Shown here: positions 37,201 to 44,078 of the stretch, piece by piece
Layout of the letters: each line of letters starts with the position of its first letter
How positions within the stretch are numbered: position 1 is the stretch's first letter
Assembly: GCF_019457915.1 (NCBI RefSeq)
Contig: NZ_JAHZSS010000011.1
Location: 1-64,000 of the forward strand
Origin: Neiella holothuriorum
GTDB taxonomy: Bacteria; Pseudomonadota; Gammaproteobacteria; Enterobacterales; Neiellaceae
Direction of reading: 5' to 3'
DNA: 64,000 nt
Translations under genes and position numbers: made by a program
Notes under the pieces: generated by a model
The model's database searches: none
Told to the model about the DNA's origin: nothing
What the model saw: only the letters and a program-made list of their open reading frames with translations

Positions 37201-38464
37201 CGCTACCGACGAGGTCCGACAACCAACGATTTAACATACTTTCTAGCTCTAACAATTCGGCTACCGTGGCTTTGGCGCCATCATGATCAACAAATGCATT
37301 GAGTTGCTGGCTTAGGGCAAAATCAGATAAGGCAGTGTAGGACGTTTTTCGGGTCCAATTGTTTACTATGGTTTGATCACCAAACAGGTACTCATTTAAC
37401 AACACCATGGTCATTGGCTTTACCGTTATCGACAAGCCATTTATCTCTACCAAACTGAACAAAGTTCGCTGGGATGACAGCTCATCCGCAACTAGTGCTG
37501 CGATGACACCTTGCTGGGCGTGAAGCCAATCGACATAATCCTGAACTGCCGCGGCCGATACCTTGGCAAATGGAATGGCTCGTTTGTCATCCGTGCGCTT
37601 GTTGTTGGGTCGGATAATTCGCTCAGTCAGGTCGATATCACACAGCCGAACGCCTTGTTTTGTCAGAGCCCGAGAGGCACAGCCAAGCATCATCAACAAG
37701 TACCCTTTCGCGGACAGCGCATTGTGGTAGTCAACCCGATTAGGTAAGGACGTTAACTGCTCGAAGCGAGCCCGTGTTTGTAAAACACGCTTTTGACAGC
37801 GCCGAACCAAATCACGTAACCCTTCGTTGTGCACCACTCCTTGTGTGCCTACATAATTATTTGGTGATGAAACAACCGGTTCCGGCCAGTGGATATCCAC
37901 CCCAATTCGCTTCAGCCAATCTGATGTGACCTCAAAATGGCGAAGTGCCAACTCCGCCGAGTTCTCTGCGGTATAGCACGCTGCATGCTCTGAGCCATAC
38001 AACTGGGCACTGACGAAGTTCGCATGCCTCAAGATCTCGGCCGATTTTTCAATAAGGCGATACCAACTGACATGCCGTGGAAATCCATGGCGCTTCAAAA
38101 GCGCCATGACGATTTGACTCGCATCATCAACAGTCGTGAAATGGTCGAGGTCGTTTATCAATGCACTCATACACACCGGAGGCAAGAATAAGCGTGCCGA
38201 ACGGTCAACGTCAGTCACTAACGAATTATCTGATGGCTGTAACTTCAAATCAGTTGCTCGGGATTGAATGGCTAGGCAACGCTGGCCTTTAAAGTCAGCC
38301 GTTGTAATAGTTGGCTGCGCGTCGAGTGAGGTAGGGAAATATCGATGGGCCTTTAATCCAGTCAAGAGTGTAGCGGACAGCAAACCACACCCTAGCTCAT
38401 TTGAATTCGAACTGGACACAGCAACAGCTAATGCACGCTCGACATCGTCAGGATGGATCTTCAT
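37193..38464 (-). CDS. Recombinase-like protein (trio member, GmtY-like)
   Basis: 423 residues from the ATG at 38464, which has GGAGG seven bases upstream; the open frame's earlier start is less likely. The C-terminal half (about 240-390) has an integrase-like layout: MLGCASRALTKQGVRLCDI followed by RIIRPNNKRTDDKRAIPF, similar to the beta-sheet with a basic residue in tyrosine recombinases, but I find no clear H-x-x-R/Tyr set, so it may be inactive or divergent. It overlaps both neighbours (17 and eight bases), which shows an operon of three. Confidence 0.6.
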   Translation of the reverse strand: MKIHPDDVERALAVAVSSSNSNELGCGLLSATLLTGLKAHRYFPTSLDAQPTITTADFKGQRCLAIQSRATDLKLQPSDNSLVTDVDRSARLFLPPVCMSALINDLDHFTTVDDASQIVMALLKRHGFPRHVSWYRLIEKSAEILRHANFVSAQLYGSEHAACYTAENSAELALRHFEVTSDWLKRIGVDIHWPEPVVSSPNNYVGTQGVVHNEGLRDLVRRCQKRVLQTRARFEQLTSLPNRVDYHNALSAKGYLLMMLGCASRALTKQGVRLCDIDLTERIIRPNNKRTDDKRAIPFAKVSAAAVQDYVDWLHAQQGVIAALVADELSSQRTLFSLVEINGLSITVKPMTMVLLNEYLFGDQTIVNNWTRKTSYTALSDFALSQQLNAFVDHDGAKATVAELLELESMLNRWLSDLVGSDE

Positions 38465-39188
38465 TTTCCACCTCCTGCACCACGTCTTGACTTGAGGCTG
38501 CCCCAGTTGAATTTGCATTATTTTTTTGAGGCAAGTGATCAAACACTTCGTCATTTTCGAGCATTATTTTCTGCTCATCACTGCTCACCAACGCAGGAAG
38601 ATCTATACCAACGCTTTGACAAAGCAATTCGATCTTACATGCCCAAGTCATGATTTCGGCAAATGTGTTGCCCTCACTTCCTGTCGTTTTTGTATAGCCG
38701 CGCATATCTGAAATATGCGAACTTTCGCTGAATCCACATTGCGTTAGGTACTTAGTGTGACTAATACAGTTAAAATGTTCCGCCACCAAACGCTCTTGAA
38801 CGTGCAAAATGAGCGCAAATGCTCGCTGAACTTTGTCACGTTGACCACAACTTGGAATACGACAGAGTTCAAAATACAGCAACTCGAACGCTGACAGCAC
38901 ATGTGTGAAATGGTGTTCCTCAACAACCGCAATTGACTGCGTATATTCAATTGCCTGCTTTGCGCTTAGGTACCCAGCAATGAACTGCGTTTTGTTCTGA
39001 GTTCGCCTGTTACCCACATGCAAACACTCATCATCGATAACGATTTTTGTAACCACAGGCATAGCACCAAAGCTCCCCGGATCAGCAAAATCTATATCTT
39101 TTGCCAAATCATCTAACCCTTGTATGAATGGTTCGTTTATCGCAGGCTTGAAGAAATCATCGACATTTACCAACTCGAATTTACTCAT
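38448..39188 (-). CDS. Unknown protein of the recombinase trio (GmtX-like)
   Basis: 246 residues from the ATG at 39188, chosen because GGAGG is six bases upstream. No motif is recognised. It is acidic and helical, with DLAKDIDFADPGSFGAMPVV near the N-terminus, and its end overlaps the next gene. The start overlaps the alpA stop by eight bases (GATGAGTAA), so it is co-translated with AlpA. Position and size suggest the small member of a gamma-mobile-trio-like set. Confidence 0.6.
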   Translation of the reverse strand: MSKFELVNVDDFFKPAINEPFIQGLDDLAKDIDFADPGSFGAMPVVTKIVIDDECLHVGNRRTQNKTQFIAGYLSAKQAIEYTQSIAVVEEHHFTHVLSAFELLYFELCRIPSCGQRDKVQRAFALILHVQERLVAEHFNCISHTKYLTQCGFSESSHISDMRGYTKTTGSEGNTFAEIMTWACKIELLCQSVGIDLPALVSSDEQKIMLENDEVFDHLPQKNNANSTGAASSQDVVQEVENEDPS

Positions 39189-39390
39189 CACCCGCCTCCC
39201 ACTCTTGGCCAGCCAACTTGGCATCAATCCAAGCGTTCACATCAGATGTGCGCCAAGCGACACGGCGCTTGCTAATTTGAACTGGCTTAGGGAAGGTTCC
39301 CAGTTCCATTTTGCGGTAGATTGTTGCGCGGCTCAGCGTCGTCAATTCCATCACTTCGCGAAGCGTCAGCAATCGTTTTAATTTGGTCAT
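39181..39390 (-). CDS. alpA: AlpA family excisionase/regulator
   Basis: 69-residue winged-helix protein of the AlpA/MerR-like excisionase family: LLTLREVMELTTLSRATIYR then KMELGTFPKPVQISKRRVAW and the ending NAWIDAKLAGQEW. AlpA activates excision of CP4-57 from ssrA in E. coli, so such a factor in an ssrA island is meaningful. Here it heads the three-gene recombinase module. An inverted repeat lies directly upstream. Confidence 0.9.
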   Translation of the reverse strand: MTKLKRLLTLREVMELTTLSRATIYRKMELGTFPKPVQISKRRVAWRTSDVNAWIDAKLAGQEWEAGDE

Positions 39391-39788
39391 GTTTAATTAC
39401 TCGTTTCATGTTGCTCGAGTAACTACTTGGTTAACTTAAATACGTAAGAGATTTAGCGGACTAGTGATTAGCCAAAACAATAGCTGCGATCCGCCGACAG
39501 AAAACTGGCGCAGACTGCATGTCGATTGGTTTCATGAAGTATTGGCATCGCACCGTTTGCACTTCGTGATGGTTCAACCCTGCGTGTGATAAACCGTTTT
39601 TGGTCCCAAAAAAAGCTCAACCTATATAAAGGCCAACTATAAACAACGAATTTACGATGTAACTGGAAGTTTTTTAACTCGATGTAACCAACTGAAATAA
39701 AACAAATTAATAAAGCAGCGGCGCCCGCATTCATGCAAGCGCCACTATTTCATGCTCAAATGGTCCCGAGTATCAGGCCGCTTGATGA
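39391..39788. other. Gene-poor stretch between the two alpA-like genes
   Basis: About 400 bases with the inverted repeat above at one end. An 88-codon minus-strand frame (39468-39734) has no family likeness and no good ribosome-binding site, so I do not call it. It may contain a promoter for alpA. Confidence 0.45.
39397..39422. promoter_or_regulatory. Inverted repeat before alpA
   Basis: TTACTCG (39397-39403) and CGAGTAA (39416-39422) are perfect seven-base arms 12 bases apart, seven bases upstream of the alpA start codon. The location suits an autoregulatory operator. Confidence 0.5.
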
Positions 39789-39983
39789 CTACCTACAGTT
39801 GTCGCGAATAGTGATCTGTTTCTTCAGCCACGTATCAACTTCGCTTTCAAGCCAACCGACCCGCCGGCAACCAAGTGAAATTGCGATGGGGAATACACCA
39901 GCGGCCATGCGGCGATAAATAGTACTGCGTGATAAACTAACCCGCGATTTCACGTCTTTTAATGACAAGATTCGAGTCGTCAT
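39789..39983 (-). CDS. alpA: Second AlpA family regulator
   Basis: 64-residue AlpA-like winged-helix protein: LSLKDVKSRVSLSRSTIYRR followed by MAAGVFPIAISLGCRRVGW and SEVDTWLKKQ. It is distinct from the other copy (roughly half the residues agree by eye). It lies 20 bases after the 247-aa gene. Two AlpA factors could serve two different mobility modules, the integrase at 11788 and the trio. Confidence 0.88.
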   Translation of the reverse strand: MTTRILSLKDVKSRVSLSRSTIYRRMAAGVFPIAISLGCRRVGWLESEVDTWLKKQITIRDNCR

Positions 39984-40003
39984 GTCACTCTCCAGTAAAA
40001 ATA

Positions 40004-40747
40004 CTATTGCCGCTTTGGCTTAATCATTGACTGTTGGCTTGGCCGCGTTAATCGCATCAATATTGATTGCACATTTCTACACAGCTGCGCGAACTCGCGG
40101 GGCGCTAAACCTCCGATCGGTGATGGATGCGCGGCAAATTTTCGTGCTAACCGCAGCAACACCATTTCTCGTGTCGCAAACGCAAGGTGTCGAGCCGACT
40201 CTATATCTTGTGCAATCGCTGCATCCAGCAATAGTTGCTCTGAAGCGCTGAAGTGGCTTCGATCATATAGTTCAGTGCTACGGCTAAGAAAGCTTTGATG
40301 GCCATCCACAAGCGCTTTTTCAATCGCCCAATAGGCCGCCACTTGTGATTGTTCGCTATTTAACTCAGCAACCAGCAAATGTCCCTTCAACTTCTTTGGG
40401 TTTGCGACAAACAACCTAAAAGGGTGAACTTGAGCCAAGTAACACTCATGGGACCATGCCAATTTCTGTAAACTAATTGAGTTTGATGGCGCCAATTGGG
40501 CGTATTGTCCTATTTCGAACAGAACCACAAGGTCAGTGATTAGTTGTTCACTGAACTCCATATTTATCAATTCACGATGAAGCGCTTGGTTTGCTGCGGT
40601 AACTGCAATCGGCTGACTTAATATCTCTAGATATTCTTGTACGAATAACTTGTCATTGAGTGAACAATGCATCGTAGCGCTGTTACTATACTCGACAAAA
40701 ATGTCGCAATCGCTTGGGCGTAACTTAATTAAAGAGGGAGTAGCCAT
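40004..40747 (-). CDS. Unknown 247-residue island protein
   Basis: 247 residues from the ATG at 40747. It is mostly helical, with no signal or membrane segment. No family is recognised. It ends in a basic tail (MKPKRQ-like). It is immediately upstream of an alpA gene on the same strand, a place where P4-like islands carry replication or regulatory genes. A perfect ten-base inverted repeat lies 11 bases upstream of the start. Confidence 0.6.
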   Translation of the reverse strand: MATPSLIKLRPSDCDIFVEYSNSATMHCSLNDKLFVQEYLEILSQPIAVTAANQALHRELINMEFSEQLITDLVVLFEIGQYAQLAPSNSISLQKLAWSHECYLAQVHPFRLFVANPKKLKGHLLVAELNSEQSQVAAYWAIEKALVDGHQSFLSRSTELYDRSHFSASEQLLLDAAIAQDIESARHLAFATREMVLLRLARKFAAHPSPIGGLAPREFAQLCRNVQSILMRLTRPSQQSMIKPKRQ

Positions 40748-40758
40748 GGTTCATTTCC

Positions 40759-40789
40759 TGTCATAAATAGTCGAGCCCCATTTATGACA
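40759..40789. promoter_or_regulatory. Ten-base inverted repeat before the 247-aa gene
   Basis: TGTCATAAAT (40759-40768) and ATTTATGACA (40780-40789) are perfect arms separated by 11 bases. This is typical of a dimeric regulator operator controlling the leftward 247-aa/alpA transcript. Confidence 0.6.
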
Positions 40790-41275
40790 TGAAGACGCTG
40801 TTGCACTAGCGAATGACCATTTCGATGGTTTCGATGGCTCCCGTACCGATATAGCGTTACAGCTTTCTGCCACGTTCATACTCGCCGCGTTAATCACTAC
40901 ATTTCAAACAGCAGAAAAACCCCGCCTCTCGATGTTAAGAGCCAGGGTCGGTCATTGTTGGCCAAATCATTACTACTACAGATACCTAAACTTTTTCAGT
41001 TTTATCTTGTAGCAATGTACTGCAAGTCCAAAAATCACACCAACAGCGCGCTGAATTTTCTCTGACGCAACTCGTTACTCGCACCTTTGCCGGCGACAGT
41101 GCGAACGGCTACGCCTAAATACTTATGATTAACTTTTTATGGCTCAGCGAGAGCTTGAACGGGGTTATTTTAGTGACGTAAGTCACAATAACCAACTCTT
41201 TTGAGTACCGGATAGCTGACTCGCTCAGAAATAACGCATTTGCTGGTGAGCATTTAGCGACATGGCCAATCTGAG
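40790..41275. other. Gene-free stretch
   Basis: About 490 bases with no convincing ORF. It may contain leftward promoters and non-coding remnants of an exchanged gene. Nothing else is seen. Confidence 0.4.
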
Positions 41276-41458
41276 TTGGCAAGTCAGCAAGCAATGGAAT
41301 TGGCCTGTTACCTCAACTCTCAGGTGAAGCGACTCAAGTCACGCAAGCAAAGAATCGTACCGGTTGATGCTATGATGAAGTTCTTGCTCCAATCAGGCGA
41401 ACCTGAACCGCTTCCAGATAATGTGGTTTCGCTGGCGGATCATTTGAATACTGAATAA
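41276..41458 (+). CDS. Small hypothetical protein
   Basis: 60 codons from a TTG (or 54 from an ATG at 41294). The peptide is polar and basic in its first half (SQVKRLKSRKQRIVPVDAMM) and ends SLADHLNTE. No family and no clear ribosome-binding site. It is kept because the frame is helical and the codons look natural, but it may be spurious. Confidence 0.3.
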   Translation: MASQQAMELACYLNSQVKRLKSRKQRIVPVDAMMKFLLQSGEPEPLPDNVVSLADHLNTE

Positions 41459-41503
41459 CGGGACGGCAACCAATGACCTAAAGGTGACGATACTCGCAAA
41501 TGC

Positions 41504-42394
41504 CTACATTCCCATGTCAAACGGATGGCCTGTTGCTGACTCCGAAAACAAAGGGGCAGAGATCTCCTGAACGACGTTTTTAACGTAGGGCCAGTAGTCG
41601 GGGTTATCTAGCGTTCGCGCTTTGATTGCGCTTGGCACAAATCGACTAATCTCATTGATGAAATCAACTCTCACTTCGTCATCTGTCAGCAAGCGATTGA
41701 CTTGCTGAGCTAGGTTTTCTTTGAAGTCAGCCCCATTCTTGCCACGCGCGTCTAGCTTCTTATCGATCAATAGGCTCGACAGCGTGACGCCTTTTTGTTT
41801 TAGCCATGCAATATCCCAGACATCACGCGGTTTAATCCGTCGAGATCGATAAGCCAGTGCAATCAACTTGTCGGCCAGCGCTTCATTAAGCGATTGAACA
41901 GGAATTAACAGACCTTCTGTTGGCACCACAAGGTTGTAGTGATTCACAAGCGGTCGCCTTTCTGACTCAAATGATGGGATGGCACAGACATCAATATGCA
42001 TCTTTTGACGTGGCAAGTCCGGTCGATTGGGTTCTTTTTCAATGCTGATTTTCCAAGACGATGTATCACCTTGAGCTTCTGCGCTCGGCTTACCTACATA
42101 GACATCGGTCTCGTATTTCTTCTCAATATACTGCTTTATATCTAGCTCTAGTCCATCGAAATCGGACGGTTTGAAATTGAAACCACCGTTAAAGTCTAAG
42201 TCTTCTGAAAGTCGCGAACTGTTGTAGCACATACGAAGTGATGTACCACCAATAAATGTGAGAGATTGCATAGCCCCCTGAGTGACTAAAACATCCATAA
42301 TGTCGTGATGGAGAATCTCTTTTTCAATGACTGGCGTTATGGCGGTATATTCAGGGTTAGCTTGGATGATGCGCTTTAAGTGTTCACTCAGCAT
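41504..42394 (-). CDS. abiEii: AbiEii-type nucleotidyltransferase toxin
   Basis: 296-residue toxin of the AbiEii/AbiGii nucleotidyltransferase family, which halts growth during phage infection by modifying tRNA or nucleotide targets. The GGTSLRMCY (about 49-57) and SEDLDF (about 63-68) motifs are the Gly-Ser and metal-binding Asp parts of the active site. A third acidic motif follows near KMHIDVCAIPSF. The last third has the usual LADKLIALAYRSRRIKPRDVWD. The start overlaps the antitoxin stop by one base, giving a coupled type IV toxin-antitoxin pair. Confidence 0.93.
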   Translation of the reverse strand: MLSEHLKRIIQANPEYTAITPVIEKEILHHDIMDVLVTQGAMQSLTFIGGTSLRMCYNSSRLSEDLDFNGGFNFKPSDFDGLELDIKQYIEKKYETDVYVGKPSAEAQGDTSSWKISIEKEPNRPDLPRQKMHIDVCAIPSFESERRPLVNHYNLVVPTEGLLIPVQSLNEALADKLIALAYRSRRIKPRDVWDIAWLKQKGVTLSSLLIDKKLDARGKNGADFKENLAQQVNRLLTDDEVRVDFINEISRFVPSAIKARTLDNPDYWPYVKNVVQEISAPLFSESATGHPFDMGM

Positions 42395-42924
42395 TAAATA
42401 CTCTCCAGCATTTGGGTGTTCCGGTTACACGCTTTTAGATCGGCAATCGCCAGCGTTGTATCGGCCCGATACATGCTCATACCAGGATCAAAATACAGAT
42501 GCGGGCCAATGCTGCTTAATGGCTTTTTGGTATGAATGAATTCGATCGTGCCATAGGGCGTTTCGAACGTTCCGCTTCGCCCTTTGGTCATGACCGTGAC
42601 ATGCCCCATTGGGATTTGGGATATATGACCGGTGTGGCTTAACTCACTCTCAAGGCTGATGTAGTTAATTACGCCTGAGCGCAGCTTGTTGATGACTTGG
42701 CTGATCGCCTTATCAGCAGACGGCGGAGTCAAGGTACTTTCAAAAAGGCCGGAGCTAACGCGCCTCAATATCCCACTTTTAACGCACTCGGCAAGAAATT
42801 TAGTAAACGCAGGGGTATGCCGCTCGCCTATCATAAAGGCAAGTTCTCGGGTGGTATGAATGCCACCGCCGGCTTTTTCCGCCTCAGACATAGCTGATAG
42901 CAGGCGTTCTCGTCTTGTTTTCAT
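42394..42924 (-). CDS. abiEi: AbiEi-type antitoxin
   Basis: 176 residues. The N-terminus (1-60) is a winged helix (RERLLSAMSEAEKAGGGIHT) and the rest has the AbiEi C-terminal pattern with NYISLESELSHTGHISQIP. Known AbiEi antitoxins repress their own operon by binding an inverted repeat upstream. A matching large imperfect repeat is found at 42925-42965. It precedes the toxin on the same transcript. Confidence 0.85.
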   Translation of the reverse strand: MKTRRERLLSAMSEAEKAGGGIHTTRELAFMIGERHTPAFTKFLAECVKSGILRRVSSGLFESTLTPPSADKAISQVINKLRSGVINYISLESELSHTGHISQIPMGHVTVMTKGRSGTFETPYGTIEFIHTKKPLSSIGPHLYFDPGMSMYRADTTLAIADLKACNRNTQMLESI

Positions 42925-42965
42925 GGTCTACAAATTATTACCTATATGGTTATAAATTGTAAACC
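42925..42965. promoter_or_regulatory. AbiEi operator candidate
   Basis: GGTCTACAAATTATTACC (42925-42942) and GGTTATAAATTGTAAACC (42948-42965) are inverted arms of 18 bases with 15 matches, separated by TATAT. It starts right at the abiEi start codon, so binding would block translation start or promoter use. Confidence 0.65.
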
Positions 42966-43093
42966 ACTGCATCTTCATTAAGGCACTGTCCGACTACATA
43001 AAGCATCCAAGTGGGAGCGAGTTTGTTTATCTGTCACTGCTAAGGCGACTGTAATTCCCAAAATGACAGCCAAAGCGCTCATGTTCAACTTAC

Positions 43094-43140
43094 TGTACAA
43101 GTGAATGTGTGAAGATTATACTTGTCCCATTAAATGTACA
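43094..43140. promoter_or_regulatory. YefM operator candidate (paired TGTACA sites)
   Basis: Two TGTACA hexamers stand at 43094-43099 and 43135-43140, 14 bases before the yefM start at 43154. TGTACA is the published core of the E. coli YefM-YoeB operator. Confidence 0.55.
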
Positions 43141-43153
43141 TGTAAGGTTTCTT

Positions 43154-43408
43154 ATGAGAATCGTATCTTTTACTGAAGCTAGAAATGGCCTCAAAGCTGT
43201 TTTGGACGGTGTGGTTAATGATGCTGATACAACGGTCATTACACGTCGTGATTCTGAAGATGCTGTGGTCATGTCTTTAGACTACTACAACAGCCTTATG
43301 GAGACAGTTCACTTACTTCGTTCACCACAAAACGCTGAACACCTAAACCGCTCTATAACGCAATATCGTGCTGGTAAAACAACAGTACGAGAGTTAATTG
43401 ATGAATAG
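43154..43408 (+). CDS. yefM: YefM antitoxin (Phd/YefM family)
   Basis: 84 residues from the ATG at 43154. An earlier in-frame start at 43109 is less likely. The N-terminus MRIVSFTEARNGLKAVLDGV and the RRDSEDAVVMSLDYYNSLME (about 36-55) are typical of Phd/YefM antitoxins. It binds and neutralises YoeB and represses the operon with it. The stop overlaps yoeB by eight bases. Confidence 0.94.
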   Translation: MRIVSFTEARNGLKAVLDGVVNDADTTVITRRDSEDAVVMSLDYYNSLMETVHLLRSPQNAEHLNRSITQYRAGKTTVRELIDE

Positions 43409-43670
43409 TAGTCAACGTTTACTATCGTGGACTGATGACGCTTGGGATGACTACGTGTATTGGCAAACCCAAGATAAGAAAACGCTCAAGCGCATCAATA
43501 AACTCATCAACGATGTTAAGCGTTCTCCATTCGAGGGGATTGGTAAACCTGAAGCGTTAAAAGAGAACCTGTCTGGCTTTTGGTCTCGCCGCATTGACGA
43601 TACTAATCGACTCGTTTACGCAGTAGACGATCGAGCGATAACGATAATTTCGTGTCGTTACCACTACTAA
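43401..43670 (+). CDS. yoeB: YoeB toxin (ribosome-dependent mRNA interferase)
   Basis: 89 residues from the ATG at 43401. The ending RRIDDTNRLVYAVDDRAITI then ISCRYHY carries the catalytic His/Tyr tail of YoeB. YoeB cleaves mRNA in the ribosome A site when freed. It is coupled to yefM by overlap and lies 256 bases before attR, stabilising the island. Confidence 0.95.
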   Translation: MNSSQRLLSWTDDAWDDYVYWQTQDKKTLKRINKLINDVKRSPFEGIGKPEALKENLSGFWSRRIDDTNRLVYAVDDRAITIISCRYHY

Positions 43671-43730
43671 TACTAGGTTTAGCGATCGGGCATCTAATAA
43701 ATCTAACGTTTATCGAGCCATCAGCTGGTT

Positions 43731-43785
43731 GTTTGACTCAACTACTTGAGCCTTTGACTCAAACGACGGGTCGTCTGAGTCAAAC
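43731..43785. repeat. Repeated TTTGACTCA sites near attR
   Basis: TTTGACTCA occurs at 43732-43740 and 43753-43761 in one direction and as TGAGTCAAA at 43776-43784 in the other. Three near-identical sites 140-190 bases inside the right attachment site suit integrase arm-binding or excisionase sites. No identical nine-mers are seen at the left end. Confidence 0.5.
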
Positions 43786-43925
43786 AAAGCACCTAGCAAC
43801 ATCATCAGGTTGAAAAACACAGTAATTGACAGCAAATTTAATCCGTATTCCATGCAGTGTTCCAATGAAAGGTTGTGGCGAGCTAAGTTCAACTATATCA
43901 ATCTGATACAGCATCAATTCAGCCT

Positions 43926-43982
43926 CCCCCGGCTCCACCACACAACAGAATCAAGACGTCTCAGGACGTCTTTTTTCTTGCC
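43926..43982 (+). repeat. attR: right copy of the 57-bp direct repeat
   Basis: Identical to 11592-11648: the ssrA 3' end (CCCCCGGCTCCACCA) and its terminator. The rest of ssrA is absent here, so this is the duplicated fragment left by integration. The sequence beyond 43982 is chromosome that originally followed ssrA. Confidence 0.93.
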
Positions 43983-44078
43983 TAAACAAAATTTAGATTA
44001 ATCAGTTAATTTCATTTTTAGAGGGTTTCATCTCATATCCCCTCCTCTGATTTTGCCACGCCATTATCGCCTCTAGAT

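Larger units (their letters stand above)
11592..43982 (+). mobile_element. Integrated genomic island in ssrA (defence island, about 32 kb)
   Basis: The element is bounded by the 57-bp direct repeats at 11592-11648 and 43926-43982, with a tyrosine integrase 140 bases inside the left end. ssrA is a well known target for P4/CP4-57-type integrases. The content is accessory: a BREX operon, a methyltransferase-HNH gene, a NERD protein, a second recombinase module with AlpA regulators, and two toxin-antitoxin pairs. No conjugation genes, phage structural genes or replication initiator are recognisable, so transfer would need outside help. The genes past the right repeat belong to a polysaccharide locus with a different character. 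Confidence 0.92.

Noticed and set aside
34759-39188. Recombinase-in-trio (RIT) element
   Set aside because: Only one of the three proteins has a clear tyrosine-recombinase catalytic set and the smallest has none, unlike RIT elements with three recombinases.
39468-39734. 88-codon minus-strand frame between alpA genes
   Set aside because: No family, no ribosome-binding site, odd composition.
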